NCBI RefSeq assembly: GCF_000196615.1
Contig: NC_014306.1
Coordinates: 1,178,001-1,242,000, forward strand
Origin: Erwinia billingiae Eb661
GTDB taxonomy: Bacteria; Pseudomonadota; Gammaproteobacteria; Enterobacterales; Enterobacteriaceae
Direction: 5' to 3'
DNA length: 64,000 bases
Each line of letters begins with the position of its first letter. The first letter of the stretch is position 1. Positions 31,301 through 40,642 of the stretch are shown piece by piece. Made by a program: the position numbers and the translations under genes. The notes under the pieces were generated by a model that saw only the letters and a list, made by a program, of their open reading frames with translations, did no database searches and was not told where the DNA came from.

Positions 31301-31461
31301 GCATCGGCACCAGGGTAAACAGCGCGAATCTGAACGGCCGGCGGAGCAACATTAGGATATTGCTCAATCGGCAGTTTTAGAATCGACAGCACGCCCATCA
31401 GCATGATGATGATGGCGATTACCCACGCAAAAATGGGGCGATCGATAAAGAACTTAGCCAT
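28309..31461 (-). CDS. acrB: RND multidrug efflux transporter AcrB
   Basis: The 1050 residues (E. coli 1049) form a classical RND pump: 12 membrane helices, two large periplasmic loops, and the proton-relay residues Asp407 and Asp408 in [14 protein letters not shown]. The N-terminus [14 protein letters not shown] and the second-half [16 protein letters not shown] (with the relay Lys near 940) are canonical. The AcrB trimer exports drugs, bile salts and dyes through AcrA and TolC. It is 17 bases downstream of acrA in one operon. Confidence 0.98.
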   Translation of the reverse strand: MAKFFIDRPIFAWVIAIIIMLMGVLSILKLPIEQYPNVAPPAVQIRAVYPGADAKTLQDSVTQVIEQNMNGIDGLMYMSSNSDSSGTLQLTLTFQSGTDPDIAQVQVQNKLQLATPLLPQEVQQQGIQVQKSSSSFLMVAGFVSKDGSMNQNDISDYVASNIKDPISRTLGVGDTQIFGAQYAMRIWMDPHKLNNYQLTPVDVISAIDSQNSQVAAGQLGGSPPVPGQQLNASIIAQTRLTSTDEFGKILLKVNADGSRVLLKDVARIELGGENYEIIARYNGKPASGIGIKLATGANALDTAAAVKDELKKLEPFFPSGMETVYPYDTTPFVKISIIEVVKTLIEAIVLVFIVMYLFLQNFRATLIPTIAVPVVLLGTFAIISAFGYSINTLTMFGMVLAIGLLVDDAIVVVENVERVMVEEGLPPKEATKKSMEQIQGALVGIALVLSAVFIPMAFFGGSTGVIYRQFSITIVSAMVLSVIVALVLTPALCATMLKPVKKGDHGKTTGFFGWFNRMFDKSTNHYTNSVGHIIRSTGRYLVIYLLIVVGMAYLFIQLPTSFLPEEDQGLLLAQAQLPAGATQERTEKVLDQVTDYFLTKENDNVKSVFTVNGFGFAGRGQNTGIAFVSLKPWDERSGAANKVDGIAGRAMKAFSEIKDAMVIPFNLPAIIELGNATGFDFELIDQGNLGHDALTQARNQLLGMVAKHPDVLVGVRPNGLEDTPQYKLMIDQEKAEALGVSISDINTTLGASWGGSYVNDFIDRGRVKKVYVMGEADSRMLPDDINKWFVRNSSGTMVPFSAFASAKWQYGSPRLERYNGLPSMEILGQPAPGKSSGEAMGLMEQIASQLPSGIGYDWTGMSYQERLSGNQAPALYAISLIVVFLCLAALYESWSIPFSVMLVVPLGVIGALIFTTVRGLSNDVYFVVGLLTTIGLSAKNAILIVEFAKDLMEKEGKGLVESTLEAVRMRLRPILMTSLAFILGVLPLTISTGAGSGAQNAVGTGVMGGMVTATLFAIFFVPVFFVVVRRRFGKNKEELEQGHPVEHNPH

Positions 31462-31478
31462 GTATCAGCGGCTCCTGT

Positions 31479-32663
31479 TTAAGACTTAGGTTGTTCAGAT
31501 CCAGCCTGTTTGGCTTCATCTGCAGTGACTTCCTGTGGAGTAACCTGAGCGCCAGGTTTGGCTCTCTGCAATCCAACGGTAATCACCTTATCGCCTTCTT
31601 TCAGACCACTGGTCACCAGCCATTTATCGCCGATAGCCTGCTCAGCCGTCAGAGTGCGGACTTCTACTTTATTATCTGCACCAATCACCATCGCCGATGC
31701 CTGGCCCGTTGGCGTACGAGTAACCGCCTGCTGAGGCACTAACAGCGCGCTTGGGTTGGTTCCCTCTTCCAGACGGGCACGAACAAACATTCCTGGCAGC
31801 AGTGAGTGGTCCGGGTTAGGGAACACGGCACGCAGCGTGATGGAGCCCGTCGTCTCATCAACGGTGACATCAGAGAATTCTAATGTTCCGCCCTGAGCGT
31901 ATTCGCTACCATTTTGCAGAAGAAGTTTGACCTGAGCCTTGCCGTTAGCCTGCTGGAGCTTGCCGGAGTTCAGTTCATCACGCAGGCGCATAAAGTCTTC
32001 ACTCGACTGTGTGACGTCCACATAGATAGGATCAAGCTGTTGCACGGTAGCCAGTGCGGTGGTTTGCGCGCTCTGAACCAGTGCACCTTCCGTGACGGAA
32101 GATTTACCAATGCGACCACTGATAGGGGAGGTCACTTTGGTGTAGGCCAGATTAATACGCGCGGTTTCAACGTTGGCTTTCGCAGCCTGAACGGCAGCTG
32201 CCGTCTGACTTTCGGTGGCTTTCGCCGTGTCATAATCCTGCTGACTGATGTACTTGGTACCCAGCAGCGGCTGATAACGTTTAACGGTCACCGCAGCAAT
32301 TTGCGCGTTGGCCACAGCCTGCGCTAAATCACCTTTGGCACTGTCATACGCAGCCTGATAGGTTGCGGGATCGATCTGGTAAAGAGATTGTCCTGCCTTA
32401 ATGTCGCTCCCTTCCACGAAATTACGTTTCAAAATAATGCCCGAAACCTGTGGGCGAACTTCTGCAATACGGAATGATGAGGTGCGACCTGGAAGGTCGG
32501 TGGTGATCTGCAATGGCGCGTTTTTAAGCGTTACAACACCCACTTCGGGTGGTTTTTGCTGTCCGGCCTGCTGCGCTTCTTTGTTATCACATCCTGTCAG
32601 CATAATGCTGCCTGAAAGCATCAGAACGGCCGCCAGAGGCGTTAACCCTCTGTTTTTGTTCAT
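31479..32663 (-). CDS. acrA: Periplasmic adaptor lipoprotein AcrA
   Basis: The 394-residue membrane-fusion protein has a lipoprotein signal whose lipobox LTGC puts the lipidated cysteine at position 25, exactly as in E. coli AcrA. Beta-barrel, lipoyl (PQVSGIILKRNFVEGSDIKAG) and alpha-hairpin segments follow in the usual order. It bridges AcrB and TolC. It is the first gene of acrAB and divergent from acrR, which shares the operator region. Confidence 0.97.
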   Translation of the reverse strand: MNKNRGLTPLAAVLMLSGSIMLTGCDNKEAQQAGQQKPPEVGVVTLKNAPLQITTDLPGRTSSFRIAEVRPQVSGIILKRNFVEGSDIKAGQSLYQIDPATYQAAYDSAKGDLAQAVANAQIAAVTVKRYQPLLGTKYISQQDYDTAKATESQTAAAVQAAKANVETARINLAYTKVTSPISGRIGKSSVTEGALVQSAQTTALATVQQLDPIYVDVTQSSEDFMRLRDELNSGKLQQANGKAQVKLLLQNGSEYAQGGTLEFSDVTVDETTGSITLRAVFPNPDHSLLPGMFVRARLEEGTNPSALLVPQQAVTRTPTGQASAMVIGADNKVEVRTLTAEQAIGDKWLVTSGLKEGDKVITVGLQRAKPGAQVTPQEVTADEAKQAGSEQPKS

Positions 32664-32752
32664 AAATAAACCTCGAGTATCCGATTTCGATTGTTCAATG
32701 GATCACAAACCCATAAACCCATTGCTGCGTTTAAATTATGGTCGTGGTATGT

Positions 32753-32776
32753 TACATACATTCGCAAATGTATGTA
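32753..32776. promoter_or_regulatory. AcrR operator between acrA and acrR
   Basis: A perfect 24-base palindrome consists of half-sites TACATACATT and AATGTATGTA around a CGCA centre. The half-sites are identical to the E. coli AcrR operator. It lies 27 bases before acrR and 90 bases from acrA, so AcrR should repress both its own gene and the pump. Confidence 0.95.
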
Positions 32777-32803
32777 AGTGCACCCTTTTGTAAAAGTCAC
32801 CCT

Positions 32804-32822
32804 ATGGCACGAAAAACCAAAC
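32804..32822. promoter_or_regulatory. MarA/SoxS/Rob box overlapping the acrR start
   Basis: ATGGCACGAAAAACCAAAC satisfies the marbox consensus AYNGCACNNWNNRYYAAAY at every defined position. It coincides with the first codons of acrR, upstream of the divergent acrAB promoter. It would let MarA-type activators raise pump expression. E. coli has the same sequence at the same place. Confidence 0.75.
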
Positions 32823-33445
32823 AACAGGCGTTAGAAACGCGAAATCACATCATTGATGCGGCAATTGGCAGATTTTCCGAGCATGGCGTATCCAAAACAT
32901 CACTGGCCGATATCGCGACTGCGGCTGGCGTGACGCGTGGTGCAATTTACTGGCATTTCAAAAACAAAGCTGACTTGCTAAATGAAATCTGGGCACAGTC
33001 CGAATCAGGACTGGAAGACTTAGAGCTTGAGTATCAATTAAAATACCCTTCCGATCCACTCTCCGTTATGCGTGCAATGATTACCTATGTCCTTGAAGCC
33101 ACGGCAAGGGACCAGCGCAGACGCTCACTTCTGGAAATTATTTTTCATAAATGTGAGTTTGTGGGTGAAATGACCACTTTACAGATGATGCAACAAACTC
33201 TGTATCTTGAGTGTTACGAGAAGATTGAAGAGGTCCTCCGTCAGTGCATTGAAGCTGGGCAACTTCCTGTTGAACTCGACACCCGACGCACCGCGGTCGT
33301 GATGCGAGCTTACATCACCGGGATTATGGAAAACTGGCTATTTATGCCGGAAAGCTTTGATTTAGCAGCCGATGCGCCACAGCTGGTGGAGGTATTGATC
33401 GACATGCTTCTGCACAGTCCAGCGCTGCGGACCCGGGCGCATTAA
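32804..33445 (+). CDS. acrR: TetR-family repressor AcrR of the AcrAB pump
   Basis: Starting at [10 protein letters not shown] (32804) gives 213 residues (E. coli 215). The N-terminal TetR helix-turn-helix (about 28-50, [22 protein letters not shown]) is conserved, and the C-terminal helical domain forms the drug-binding pocket. Ligand binding releases it from the 24-base operator at 32753. The stop codon overlaps the end of the converging rsmS by 4 bases. Confidence 0.97.
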   Translation: MARKTKQQALETRNHIIDAAIGRFSEHGVSKTSLADIATAAGVTRGAIYWHFKNKADLLNEIWAQSESGLEDLELEYQLKYPSDPLSVMRAMITYVLEATARDQRRRSLLEIIFHKCEFVGEMTTLQMMQQTLYLECYEKIEEVLRQCIEAGQLPVELDTRRTAVVMRAYITGIMENWLFMPESFDLAADAPQLVEVLIDMLLHSPALRTRAH

Positions 33446-33606
33446 CCTTTTTCAGCCGGCTGTTCAGTCGCTAATTTGGCTTCAAAATCTTTCTGCACCA
33501 TCGCCAGCGCGGCCAATACCGTTTGCGGCGCGATAGCATTCTCTTCCAGCAGCATGATCAGATCCACCGCCAGCTTAACTTCTGCAGGCGCATTTTCCAG
33601 TGACAT
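33442..33606 (-). CDS. rsmS: RsmS/YbaM small cytosolic protein (DUF2496)
   Basis: A 54-residue frame begins [17 protein letters not shown] and matches E. coli YbaM (53 aa) along its length: [18 protein letters not shown], TVL-AL, and a charged C-terminus. It is predicted to be helical. Its homologue was named RsmS as a regulator of secondary metabolism in soft-rot enterobacteria, and in E. coli it has been linked to primosome function with PriC. It is near priC here. The end overlaps acrR by 4 bases, converging. Confidence 0.88.
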   Translation of the reverse strand: MSLENAPAEVKLAVDLIMLLEENAIAPQTVLAALAMVQKDFEAKLATEQPAEKG

Positions 33607-33636
33607 AGCAATTTCCTCTGATAGCCGAATAAGGCA

Positions 33637-33882
33637 TTAAATACGCAGTTTTTTTACCAACAGAACCATCAACAGCGCGCCAGCGATGGCGATCAGCAGC
33701 GCGCGTGGCTCGATTTCTGACAGCGTGCCGTAGTTAAAGAACATCCCGACGTAGCCGCCGATCAGCGCACCAACCACCGCCAGCACCAGCGTTGGGATCA
33801 GCCCGCCTGGCCGGCCGGGGAAAAAGCGCCGGGTTAAAAAACCGACCAGCAAGCCGATGATAATCCACGAAAGAAGTCCCAT
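33637..33882 (-). CDS. GlsB/YeaQ/YmgE family stress-associated membrane protein
   Basis: The ATG at 33882 gives 81 residues, the usual family length; a TTG start 30 bases upstream would add ten residues. Three membrane segments are visible (IIIGLLVGFL, LVLAVVGALIGGYVGMFF, ALLIAIAGALLMVLLVKK). The conserved glycine-rich signature PGGLIPTLVLAVVGALIGG marks this 'transglycosylase-associated' family. The function is unclear; members are often stress induced. E. coli has mscK in this region instead. Confidence 0.85.
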   Translation of the reverse strand: MGLLSWIIIGLLVGFLTRRFFPGRPGGLIPTLVLAVVGALIGGYVGMFFNYGTLSEIEPRALLIAIAGALLMVLLVKKLRI

Positions 33883-33918
33883 CTTTTCTACCCAGAATGA
33901 AATTTTATCCAAGTATAG

Positions 33919-34449
33919 CTAGTGTTCACGCTTTTCAATGGCGCGCTCGATACGCTTAGTGGCTTGCAGGCAACGTTGCAGACGTCCTTCCTGCGCCGCA
34001 ATTTCCCGCTGCAGGTTTTGCTGTTGGACCAGCGTTTCGCATTTCGCCAGCTGACTTTCGCGATCGGTAATCATATCCCGCAGCCGCCGTTCGTAATCCT
34101 GATGTTTCGCCAACTTTTCGTAGAGGTTCTCACTGACCGGTTCAGCAACGGCTTCGCCTTTACGCAAGGTCTGCGTGGCCAGCTCCCGTTGCAAGGCGCT
34201 GATTTGCAGCACCACGCGCTCGGCCAGCCAGGCCACACGCTCGGTGCGCTGGTCGGCAACGCTCTGGTTGAGCATTTTCAGGCTCTCCCTGATCTCCAGC
34301 AAATAATCTCCCAACCGGGTGCTGTGAGAATGAAATAACTGGGCATCAAAACGCGCTTTGGGCGTCCGTTTATTGCGGTGAGGCTCGACGGCTTCAGCCA
34401 GCTGCTCCAGCCGGGAGGCTAACTGCTCCAGCATAAGGGCACTTTTCAT
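33919..34449 (-). CDS. priC: Primosomal replication protein PriC (N prime prime)
   Basis: The 176 residues (E. coli 175) form an all-helical protein. The best-conserved block is the C-terminal HQDYERRLRDMITDRESQL region (about 115-133) with the QREIAAQEGRLQRC segment beyond it, which correspond to the SSB- and DnaB-interaction part of PriC. It reloads DnaB helicase at stalled forks independently of PriA. It is divergent from ybaN with a short 66-base gap. Confidence 0.93.
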   Translation of the reverse strand: MKSALMLEQLASRLEQLAEAVEPHRNKRTPKARFDAQLFHSHSTRLGDYLLEIRESLKMLNQSVADQRTERVAWLAERVVLQISALQRELATQTLRKGEAVAEPVSENLYEKLAKHQDYERRLRDMITDRESQLAKCETLVQQQNLQREIAAQEGRLQRCLQATKRIERAIEKREH

Positions 34450-34515
34450 CTTCGATCTCCAGGCATTGCCCTGATTATGCTAGTCTCACCTCGTGTGAGG
34501 GAGGGATGTAGAGCA

Positions 34516-34893
34516 ATGAAGCGGATCATTCTACTGATTATTGGCTGGTTAGCGATGGCGCTGGCGACACTTGGCGTAATTTTACCGTTATTACCGACTA
34601 CGCCCTTTCTGTTACTGGCGGCCTGGTGCTTTGCCCGATCCTCTCCACGCTTCCACCACTGGTTGCTGCACCGTTCGCTGTTTGGCCCTTACTTACGCCA
34701 CTGGCAGAAGCATCGGGCGCTGCCGCCCAAAGCGAAAGGGCGCATGGTGGTGTTTACCGTCATCACCTTTGCGGTTTCTCTGTGGCTGGTCAACATTCTC
34801 TGGGTGCGGCTATTGTTAGTCTGTCTGCTCTGCATCCTGATCCTCTTTATGCTCAGGCTCCCGGTTGTTGAGGATCCGCAAGAAAAGCCGTGA
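34516..34893 (+). CDS. ybaN: YbaN, DUF454 inner-membrane protein
   Basis: Starting at MKRIILLIIG (34516) gives 125 residues, the E. coli length. Family signature LPTTPFLLLAAWCFARSSPRFHHWLL lies at about 26-51, and about three to four membrane segments are predicted (6-24, 27-43, 80-97, 100-116). The family function is unknown; members in other bacteria occur near iron and heme genes. It keeps the E. coli order priC-ybaN-apt. Confidence 0.9.
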   Translation: MKRIILLIIGWLAMALATLGVILPLLPTTPFLLLAAWCFARSSPRFHHWLLHRSLFGPYLRHWQKHRALPPKAKGRMVVFTVITFAVSLWLVNILWVRLLLVCLLCILILFMLRLPVVEDPQEKP

Positions 34894-35047
34894 TTTTGCG
34901 GTGTATGGTTGCAATTGCCCGACGGTTTGCATAGATTTGGTCGTTTTCGTGCGTAGCTTCCCCTGACGTTCTCTTTTTGCCCTGTGACAGAGTGTCAGTG
35001 CAGATGAAGCTGCGCGAGTCAGATTTGTATTTACCAGGCATAACACT

Positions 35048-35599
35048 ATGACCGCGACTGCTCAGCAGCTTGAATTCCTTAAAAACAGTATCAAAAGCAT
35101 CCCGGATTACCCTAAGCCGGGCATTCTGTTTCGTGACGTGACCAGCCTGCTGGAAGATCCCACCGCGTTTGCACTCAGTATTGAACTGTTGGTTGAACGC
35201 TATCGTGACAAGGGGATCACCAAAGTGGTCGGCACTGAAGCCCGTGGCTTCCTGTTCGGCGCGCCGGTGGCGTTAGGTCTGGGTGTGGGCTTTGTTCCCG
35301 TGCGTAAGCCGGGCAAACTGCCCCGTAAAACTTTCGCCGAAAGCTATGAGCTGGAATACGGCACCGACCAGCTGGAACTGCATTGCGATGCCATCGGCCC
35401 TGGCGATACCGTGCTGATGGTCGACGATTTGCTGGCGACCGGTGGCACCATCGAAGCAACGGTGAAACTGATCCGCCGTGCCGGTGGCGAAGTGAAAGAT
35501 GCCGCTTTCATTATCAATCTGTTCGACCTGAGCGGTGAAGCCCGCCTGAAGGCGATGGGGATCGACTCCTTCAGCCTCGTTAACTTCCCCGGGCACTGA
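35048..35599 (+). CDS. apt: Adenine phosphoribosyltransferase
   Basis: The 183 residues match E. coli Apt. The PRPP-binding signature [13 protein letters not shown] lies near residues 122-134, with the adenine-binding [12 protein letters not shown] near the N-terminus and the flexible hood [11 protein letters not shown] before it. It converts adenine and PRPP to AMP in purine salvage. dnaX begins 81 bases downstream on the same strand. Confidence 0.97.
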   Translation: MTATAQQLEFLKNSIKSIPDYPKPGILFRDVTSLLEDPTAFALSIELLVERYRDKGITKVVGTEARGFLFGAPVALGLGVGFVPVRKPGKLPRKTFAESYELEYGTDQLELHCDAIGPGDTVLMVDDLLATGGTIEATVKLIRRAGGEVKDAAFIINLFDLSGEARLKAMGIDSFSLVNFPGH

Positions 35600-35680
35600 T
35601 CCCGCAACCTTCAGCCTCGCCGTAAAGGTGGGGCTGTGTTAGCATTACCCTCCGGTTCACTCAACACATCCCGCGAATTA

Positions 35681-37615
35681 ATGAGCTATCAGGTACTGGC
35701 CCGCAAGTGGCGTCCACAAGCGTTTACTGATGTCGTCGGTCAGGAGCATGTCCTGACAGCGCTGGCTAATGGCCTGTCGCTCGGCCGCATCCATCACGCT
35801 TATCTGTTTTCCGGCACCCGAGGTGTGGGAAAGACCACTATTGCCCGCCTGTTGGCGAAAGGACTGAATTGCGAAACCGGCATTACGGCGACCCCGTGTG
35901 GTCAGTGTGATAACTGTCGTGAAATCGAACAGGGGCGTTTCGTTGATCTGATTGAGATTGATGCCGCCTCACGTACCAAAGTTGAAGACACGCGAGACCT
36001 GCTGGATAACGTCCAGTACGCCCCTGCGCGTGGCCGCTTCAAAGTTTACCTGATTGATGAAGTGCACATGCTTTCCCGTCACAGCTTCAATGCGCTGTTA
36101 AAGACGCTGGAAGAGCCGCCTGAGCACGTCAAATTCCTGCTGGCGACCACCGATCCGCAAAAGCTGCCGGTGACGATTCTGTCGCGCTGCCTGCAGTTCC
36201 ATCTGAAAGCACTGGATGTCGAACAGATCCGCGGTCAGCTTCAGCATGTGCTGCAGGAAGAAAAAATTGAGGCTGAGCCGCGTTCGCTCCAGCTATTAGC
36301 CCGTGCGGCTGATGGCAGCATGCGTGATGCGCTGAGCCTGGCCGATCAGGCGATTGCCATGGGGCAGGGACAGGTCACCACCGTGACGGTCAACGCCATG
36401 CTCGGCACGCTGGATGATGAACAGCCGCTGGCGCTGATCGAAGCGCTGGTCAATGCGGAAGGCGAGCAGGTGATGTCGCTGCTGAATCAGGCGGCTTCCC
36501 GTGGCGTGGAGTGGGAAGCGCTGCTGGTTGAAATGCTGACCTTGCTGCACCGCGTGGCGATGATCCAGCTGCTGCCTTCGGCGCTGGGTGATGATTACGC
36601 CGCCGTTGAACAGCGCCTGCGTGAACTGGCCCGCGTGCTGCCACCGCCCGATGTGCAGCTCTATTATCAGACGCTGCTGGTGGGCCGCAAAGAGCTGCCG
36701 CTGGCCCCGGATCGCCGCATGGGCGTGGAAATGACGCTGCTGCGTGCGCTGGCTTTTCACCCTAAACAGGTGATTGCGGAGCCGGTCGCGCGTCCGTCCA
36801 TGATGCCGCAGGCCCAACCTGTGGCACCACAGGCGGCAACGCCAACGCCACCGGCGGCCACCACGCCTGCCCATACCGTGCAGGACGCGGAAGCGCCGGG
36901 GAACATGCCCGATACGACCAACCAGCTGCTGCTGGCGCGAACACAGTTGATGCGCCAACAGGGAGCGACCAAACCAAAAAAGGATGAGCCGGCAGCGCAA
37001 CGTGCGCGGCCGGCAAGTTCGGCACTGGAGCGGTTGGCTTCAGTTACCGAGCGCGGCCAGAAGCGGCAGCTTGCCGCTGAACCCGCCGCGCCGGTAAAAG
37101 AAGAGGCGTATCGCTGGAAGGCGCAGACGCAGGAAGACGCGATCCCCGAGCCGGTTGCCACGCCAAAAGCGTTGCGCACCGCACTGGAGCATGAGAAAAC
37201 CCCGGAGCTGATGGCCAAACTGGCCGCAGAATCGCTGTTGCGGGACGCCTGGGCGGCAGAGATTGCGCAGTTGACGTTACCGAAGCTGGTGCAGCAAATG
37301 GCGCTGAGCGCCTGGAAAGAGCAGACGGAGAGCGGCATTTGCCTGCACCTTCGCTCCAGCCAGCGCCACCTGAATTCCCCCTCAGCGCAGAAGGTGCTGA
37401 CGGAAGCATTAAGTGCCGTCTCCGGTCAGCCGGTTGAACTGACACTGGTAGAAGATGATAATCCCGCGGTGTTAACGCCGCTGGAATGGCGTCAGGCGAT
37501 TTACGAAGAGAAACTGGCGCAGGCGCGTCAGTCGATTATTGCGGATAATCATATTCAGACGCTGCGTCGGTTCTTCGATGCAGACGTGGATGAAGAGAGC
37601 ATTCGCCCCCTTTGA
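35681..37615 (+). CDS. dnaX: DNA polymerase III tau and gamma subunits
   Basis: Starting at MSYQVLARKW (35681) gives 644 residues for tau (E. coli 643). Walker A GTRGVGKT spans 45-52, zinc-binding Cys64, Cys73, Cys76 and Cys79 follow, then Walker B LIDEVHML and the SRC motif. Clamp-loader domains I-III occupy about 1-370, then a Pro/Ala linker, and the tau-specific C-terminus binds DnaB and the alpha polymerase. A frameshift signal at 36976 yields gamma of about 435 residues. The gene heads dnaX-ybaB-recR. Confidence 0.98.
   Translation: MSYQVLARKWRPQAFTDVVGQEHVLTALANGLSLGRIHHAYLFSGTRGVGKTTIARLLAKGLNCETGITATPCGQCDNCREIEQGRFVDLIEIDAASRTKVEDTRDLLDNVQYAPARGRFKVYLIDEVHMLSRHSFNALLKTLEEPPEHVKFLLATTDPQKLPVTILSRCLQFHLKALDVEQIRGQLQHVLQEEKIEAEPRSLQLLARAADGSMRDALSLADQAIAMGQGQVTTVTVNAMLGTLDDEQPLALIEALVNAEGEQVMSLLNQAASRGVEWEALLVEMLTLLHRVAMIQLLPSALGDDYAAVEQRLRELARVLPPPDVQLYYQTLLVGRKELPLAPDRRMGVEMTLLRALAFHPKQVIAEPVARPSMMPQAQPVAPQAATPTPPAATTPAHTVQDAEAPGNMPDTTNQLLLARTQLMRQQGATKPKKDEPAAQRARPASSALERLASVTERGQKRQLAAEPAAPVKEEAYRWKAQTQEDAIPEPVATPKALRTALEHEKTPELMAKLAAESLLRDAWAAEIAQLTLPKLVQQMALSAWKEQTESGICLHLRSSQRHLNSPSAQKVLTEALSAVSGQPVELTLVEDDNPAVLTPLEWRQAIYEEKLAQARQSIIADNHIQTLRRFFDADVDEESIRPL
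36960..37014 (+). promoter_or_regulatory. Programmed -1 ribosomal frameshift signal in dnaX (tau to gamma)
   Basis: All three known elements are visible. A Shine-Dalgarno-like AGGGAG (36960-36965) is followed after ten bases by the slippery heptamer A AAA AAG in frame (36976-36982). Then comes a stem-loop with GCCGGC arms at 36988-36993 and 37009-37014 and an inner GCGC pairing. In the -1 frame the ribosome reads one GGA codon and stops at TGA 36985-36987, giving gamma with a terminal Gly435. Confidence 0.92.
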
Positions 37616-37668
37616 AACGCTGCATTATCGCTTTGGCGGTATGCGGCCCGATCTGAGAGAGAAAAACT

Positions 37669-37998
37669 ATGTTTGGAAAAGGCGGACTGGGTAACCTGAT
37701 GAAACAGGCCCAGCAAATGCAAGACAAGATGGGCCAGGTTCAGGAAGAGATCGCGGCAATGGAAGTCACCGGTGAATCAGGCGCAGGCCTGGTGAAAGTC
37801 ACCATCAACGGTGCACATAACTGCCGTCGTGTTGAAGTCGATCCAAGCCTGTTCGACGATGACAAAGACATGCTGGAAGATCTGGTTGCTGCAGCCTTCA
37901 ACGATGCGGCACGTCGCATTGCGGAAGTGCAGAAAGAGAAAATGGCCGGTGTGTCTAACGGTATGCAGTTGCCACCTGGCTTCAAGATGCCGTTCTGA
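37669..37998 (+). CDS. ybaB: YbaB/EbfC family nucleoid-associated protein
   Basis: The 109 residues match E. coli YbaB. It is a small dimeric DNA-binding protein with N-terminal glutamine-rich helices ([19 protein letters not shown]) and a central beta sheet ([21 protein letters not shown]). It lies between dnaX and recR, the widely conserved recombination cluster; its stop codon overlaps the recR start. Confidence 0.96.
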   Translation: MFGKGGLGNLMKQAQQMQDKMGQVQEEIAAMEVTGESGAGLVKVTINGAHNCRRVEVDPSLFDDDKDMLEDLVAAAFNDAARRIAEVQKEKMAGVSNGMQLPPGFKMPF

Positions 37999-38603
37999 TG
38001 CAGACCAGCCCGCTCCTTGAAAGTTTGATGGAGTCGCTGCGCTGCCTGCCAGGCGTTGGGCCGAAATCGGCCCAGCGTATGGCTTTTCAGCTTTTGCAGC
38101 GCGATCGCAGTGGCGGTATGCGTCTGGCTCAGGCGTTGACGCGTGCGATGTCTGAAATTGGTCATTGTTCCGACTGCCGGACCTTTACCGAGCAGGAAAT
38201 CTGCACCATCTGCGCTAATCCACGTCGTCAGCAAAATGGTCTGATTTGCATCGTGGAAAGCCCGGCCGATATTCATGCCATTGAGCAGACCGGGCAATTT
38301 GCCGGCCGCTACTTTGTGCTGATGGGCCACCTTTCACCGCTCGATGGCATTGGTCCCAATGACATTGGTCTGGATCGGCTGGAGCAACGGCTGGAAAAAG
38401 AGTCTATTCAGGAAGTTATCCTCGCCACCAACCCCACGGTGGAAGGGGAGGCAACCGCCAACTACATCGCTGAAATGTGCGGGCAGTATGGCGTTGACGC
38501 CAGCCGCATCGCCCACGGCGTGCCGGTCGGTGGTGAGCTGGAAATGGTCGATGGCACCACGCTGTCGCACTCTCTGGCCGGACGCCACAAGATTAGATTC
38601 TAA
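37998..38603 (+). CDS. recR: Recombination mediator RecR
   Basis: The 201 residues match E. coli RecR. An N-terminal helix-hairpin-helix ([14 protein letters not shown]) is followed by a zinc finger with Cys57, Cys60, Cys69 and Cys72, a Toprim domain (about 80-175, with [10 protein letters not shown] and DGIGPND) and a C-terminal clamp segment. With RecF and RecO it loads RecA on gapped DNA. The ATG overlaps the ybaB stop by one base. Confidence 0.97.
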   Translation: MQTSPLLESLMESLRCLPGVGPKSAQRMAFQLLQRDRSGGMRLAQALTRAMSEIGHCSDCRTFTEQEICTICANPRRQQNGLICIVESPADIHAIEQTGQFAGRYFVLMGHLSPLDGIGPNDIGLDRLEQRLEKESIQEVILATNPTVEGEATANYIAEMCGQYGVDASRIAHGVPVGGELEMVDGTTLSHSLAGRHKIRF

Positions 38604-38612
38604 CCATTCAAC

Positions 38613-38630
38613 GGCACGATCCGTCGTGCC
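38613..38630 (+). terminator. Hairpin after recR
   Basis: The stem GGCACGA / TCGTGCC closes a TCCG loop 10 bases after the recR stop. The following sequence TGCTTGAAAT has no T tract and belongs to the htpG promoter, so termination here may be partial. Confidence 0.5.
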
Positions 38631-38632
38631 TG

Positions 38633-38660
38633 CTTGAAATCCTGTTGTTTGCCCCCACTC
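38633..38660 (+). promoter_or_regulatory. Sigma-32 type promoter of htpG
   Basis: CTTGAAA (38633-38639) and CCCCACTC (38653-38660) are 13 bases apart, close to the heat-shock consensus. htpG is a classical sigma-32 gene, and the site is about 40 bases before its start. Confidence 0.82.
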
Positions 38661-38701
38661 TACTTCTCAACGTATATCCATCCGTATTAGTTGAGGTAGC
38701 A

Positions 38702-40576
38702 ATGACCATGAAAGGACAAGAGACGCGTGGCTTCCAGTCAGAGGTAAAACAGCTTCTGCACCTGATGATCCATTCCCTCTATTCAAACAAAGAAATCTTC
38801 CTGCGCGAGCTGATCTCCAACGCATCTGATGCCGCTGACAAGCTGCGTTTCCGCGCGCTTTCCACGCCGGATCTCTATCAGGGCGATGGCGACTTGCGCG
38901 TACGGGTTTCCGTTGATAAGGACAACCGCACGCTGACGCTGAGCGATAACGGCATCGGTATGACGCGTGACGAAGTCATTGAAAACCTGGGCACCATTGC
39001 CAAATCAGGCACCAAATCTTTCCTTGAATCGATGGGTTCCGACCAGGCGAAAGACAGCCAGCTGATCGGTCAGTTCGGTGTCGGTTTCTACTCGGCATTT
39101 ATCGTGGCGGACAAGGTCACCGTGCGCACGCGTGCGGCTGGCGCAACGGCTGACGAAGGCGTGTTCTGGGAATCGGCCGGTGAGGGCGAATACACCCTGG
39201 CCGACATCACTAAAGAAGACCGTGGCACGGAAATCACCCTGCATCTGCGTGAAGGTGAAGACGAGTTCCTTGATGCCTGGCGTGTGCGCAGCATCATCAG
39301 CAAATATTCTGACCACATCGCGTTGCCGGTAGAAATCGAAAGCCACAACGAAGAAGACGACACCACCAGCTGGGAAAAGATCAACAAAGCCCAGGCGCTG
39401 TGGACGCGTAACAAGTCGGAAGTCAGCGAAGACGAATACAAAGAGTTTTACAAGCACGTTTCTCATGACTACGCCGATCCCCTGACCTGGAGCCACAACC
39501 GCGTGGAAGGGAAGCAGGAATATACCAGCCTGCTGTATATCCCAACCCAGGCGCCGTTTGATATGTGGAATCGCGACCACAAGCACGGCCTGAAACTGTA
39601 CGTGCAGCGCGTATTCATCATGGATGACGCCGAGCAGTTTATGCCGAACTATCTGCGCTTTGTGCGCGGCCTGATAGATTCCAGCGATCTGCCGCTGAAC
39701 GTCTCCCGTGAGATCCTGCAGGACAGCCGCATTACCCAAAACCTGCGCAACGCGCTGAGCAAGCGTGCGCTGCAGATGCTGGAGAAAGTGGCGAAGGACG
39801 ACGAAGAGAAATATCAGCAGTTCTGGCAGCAATTCGGTCTGGTGTTGAAAGAAGGCCCGGCTGAAGACAGCGCCAATGGCGAAACTATCGCTAAACTGCT
39901 GCGTTTCGCCAGCACCAGCAGCGAAGGTTCTGCGCAGAAGGTGTCGCTGGAAGATTACGTCAGCCGCATGGTCGAAGGTCAGGACAAGATTTACTACATC
40001 ACGGCCGACAGCTATGCCGCCGCGAAGAGCAGCCCGCACCTGGAGCTGTTCCGCAAAAAAGGTATCGAAGTGCTGTTGCTCTCCGATCGTATCGATGAGT
40101 GGATGATGAGCTACCTCACCGAGTTCGGTGGCAAACAGTTCCAGTCCGTCAGCAAAGACGATCAGGATCTGAGCAAGCTGGCCGACGAAGAGAGCGAAGA
40201 GCAGAAAGAAGCCGAAAAGGCGCTTGAGCCGTTTGTTGAGCGCGTGAAAACGCTGCTGGGCGATCGCGTGAAGGAAGTGCGTCTGACGCACCGTCTGACC
40301 GACACGCCGGCTATCGTCACCACTGAAGCCAACGACATGAGCACCCAGATGGCGAAGCTGTTTGCCGCTGCGGGCCAGGCCGTGCCGGAAGTGAAGTATC
40401 TGTTTGAGCTGAACCCGGACCATGCGCTGGTGAAACGCACGGCGGAGACCCAGGACGATACGCACTTTGCGGAGTGGGTTGAGCTGCTGCTCGATCAGGC
40501 GATGCTGGCTGAACGCGGCACGCTGGAAGATCCCAACCAGTTTATCCGCCGCATGAACCAGCTGCTGCTGGCGTAA
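38702..40576 (+). CDS. htpG: HSP90-family chaperone HtpG
   Basis: Starting at ATG 38702 (5 bases after GAGG) gives 624 residues; a second ATG 6 bases downstream is an alternative. The N-terminal GHKL ATPase domain shows [21 protein letters not shown] and the lid glycines [12 protein letters not shown] middle domain with the catalytic-loop Arg and a C-terminal dimerisation domain follow. It remodels client proteins together with DnaK. A heat-shock promoter precedes it and a terminator follows. Confidence 0.98.
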   Translation: MTMKGQETRGFQSEVKQLLHLMIHSLYSNKEIFLRELISNASDAADKLRFRALSTPDLYQGDGDLRVRVSVDKDNRTLTLSDNGIGMTRDEVIENLGTIAKSGTKSFLESMGSDQAKDSQLIGQFGVGFYSAFIVADKVTVRTRAAGATADEGVFWESAGEGEYTLADITKEDRGTEITLHLREGEDEFLDAWRVRSIISKYSDHIALPVEIESHNEEDDTTSWEKINKAQALWTRNKSEVSEDEYKEFYKHVSHDYADPLTWSHNRVEGKQEYTSLLYIPTQAPFDMWNRDHKHGLKLYVQRVFIMDDAEQFMPNYLRFVRGLIDSSDLPLNVSREILQDSRITQNLRNALSKRALQMLEKVAKDDEEKYQQFWQQFGLVLKEGPAEDSANGETIAKLLRFASTSSEGSAQKVSLEDYVSRMVEGQDKIYYITADSYAAAKSSPHLELFRKKGIEVLLLSDRIDEWMMSYLTEFGGKQFQSVSKDDQDLSKLADEESEEQKEAEKALEPFVERVKTLLGDRVKEVRLTHRLTDTPAIVTTEANDMSTQMAKLFAAAGQAVPEVKYLFELNPDHALVKRTAETQDDTHFAEWVELLLDQAMLAERGTLEDPNQFIRRMNQLLLA

Positions 40577-40601
40577 GGCATCCTACTGGCACTGTCATCA
40601 C

Positions 40602-40632
40602 CAGGGGGCGAAGCGATTCGCCCCTTTTTCTT
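40602..40632 (+). terminator. Rho-independent terminator of htpG
   Basis: The stem GGGGCGA / TCGCCCC with an AGCGAT loop is followed by five T, a C and four more T. It also separates htpG from the converging LysR gene. Confidence 0.92.
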
Positions 40633-40642
40633 TTCTGCCGTT

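Noticed and set aside
37669..38603. Possible small overlapping genes in other frames of ybaB-recR
   Set aside because: They lack start signals and homology and lie within well-conserved coding sequence.
39005..40465. Long minus-strand open frame (486 codons) opposite htpG
   Set aside because: It lies wholly inside htpG, has no ribosome binding site or recognisable family, and its composition is what an antisense frame of a GC-biased gene gives.
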